Shown piece after piece: positions 63,639 to 64,000 of a stretch of 64,000 nucleotides of DNA; positions within the stretch are counted from its first letter, which is position 1; the number at the start of each line of letters is the position of its first letter. The notes beneath the pieces were generated by a model. It searched no databases and was not told the origin of the DNA. It saw only the letters and a program-made list of their open reading frames with translations. The position numbers were made by a program, and so were the translations under genes. This stretch comes from Mortierella sp. BCC40632 (taxonomy: Eukaryota > Mortierellomycota > Mortierellomycetes > Mortierellales > Mortierellaceae), in NCBI GenBank assembly GCA_011634665.1, contig WAEK01000004.1, positions 2,547,501-2,611,500 on the forward strand. Direction: 5' to 3'.

Positions 63639-64000
63639 CTACGCCCCCCCTTTTCATTCTGGTAGAACATCTTTGATCTATTTGCAACGCTTATGATCTC
63701 CTTGCCCATCGAGAACCACAAGACACTCTTCAAGAAGTACCCCAACAGCTTTATGGCCGAGGATGCCATCAGCAACCTCGGCGGACTAAAGTTTATTCAA
63801 TCCAACTATGACACGGACCCCAAGGACCCAACTCGCATCATCACCCGTGTCGTCACCACCATCTTTTCGCTCTCGCGGGACATGGCCAAGAACCTCTGCC
63901 AGACCTTCATGGATGCCAAACTGTTCGAGAATGCCTCTGACCCGACCAAACGAGAGTTTTATCAAAAGGGGGTGTATCAGATCACGGGCAAGGGTGCTCA
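62091..64000 (+). CDS. DEP/RGS-domain regulator of G-protein signalling, Sst2/FlbA-like (partial)
   Basis: N-terminal part of a protein resembling fungal Sst2/FlbA regulators, which use DEP domains for receptor/membrane targeting and an RGS domain to switch off G-alpha. Exon 1 (62091-62126) encodes only 12 residues (MKTTTSGRAFAK). The intron runs 62127-63665. Exon 2 starts with NIFDLFATLMISLPIENHK and reads open to the window edge. It shows the DEP-type sequence SNLGGLKFIQSNYDTDPKDP, then TRIITRVVTTIFSLSRDMAKNLC and FMDAKLFENASDP. The RGS domain would lie beyond the edge and is not seen. The 1.5 kb first intron is the longest in the window. The exon 1 join is in phase 0 with consensus splice sites and gives the FlbA-like sequence GRAFAKN, which supports the model. 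Confidence 0.82.
63581..63634. repeat. (CT)27 run in front of the RGS gene's 3' splice site
   Basis: A perfect 54-base CT run ends about 30 bases before the acceptor TAG at 63663-63665, so it extends the polypyrimidine tract of the long first intron. Confidence 0.9.

Overview
This window is nuclear DNA of a filamentous fungus. Genes are split by many short GT-AG introns, most with T-rich or CT-rich tracts, and the products are standard fungal housekeeping proteins. Protein style, moderate GC content, CT-rich leaders and very frequent homopolymers suggest an early-diverging Mucoromycota fungus, most likely Mortierellomycotina. That placement is inference and was not tested by a search.

Layout. 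The last codons of an unidentified + strand gene (2-103) are followed by a CLN3/battenin-like lysosomal or vacuolar membrane protein (-, 357-3212). A large STRA6-like multipass receptor/transporter (+, 4623-9642) and a Yck-type casein kinase I (-, 11440-14519) come next. A 5.9 kb purine-rich gene desert leads to a hexokinase (+, 20412-22562) and the calcineurin catalytic subunit (+, 23332-26700). Then comes the most unusual part: a 9.3 kb inverted duplication, 27861-37177. Its two near-identical arms of about 2.9 kb face each other across a 3.5 kb unique centre. Each arm carries a tRNA-Arg(ACG), the same small poly(A)-tailed insertions, and one copy of an unrecognised gene for a Cys/His-rich protein with seven 10-residue repeats. 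The right copy is open; the left copy is frameshifted.

The second half is gene-dense: SMP3/PIG-Z GPI mannosyltransferase 4 (-, 37338-40290), Nup120/Nup160 nucleoporin (+, 40648-46279), a Drs2-type P4-ATPase flippase (+, 47616-53344), EMC1 of the ER membrane complex (-, 53999-58032) and, cut by the window end, a DEP/RGS protein of the Sst2/FlbA type (+, 62091-64000).

The genes do not form one pathway. Several act in membrane systems (CLN3, STRA6-like, SMP3, Drs2, EMC1; membrane-bound casein kinase I of the Yck type), and others are signalling proteins (casein kinase I, calcineurin A, RGS). For CLN3, STRA6-like and calcineurin A, and for hexokinase with one doubtful splice site, I could build exon chains whose coding length is an exact multiple of three. 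No CRISPR, rRNA or intact transposase was seen.
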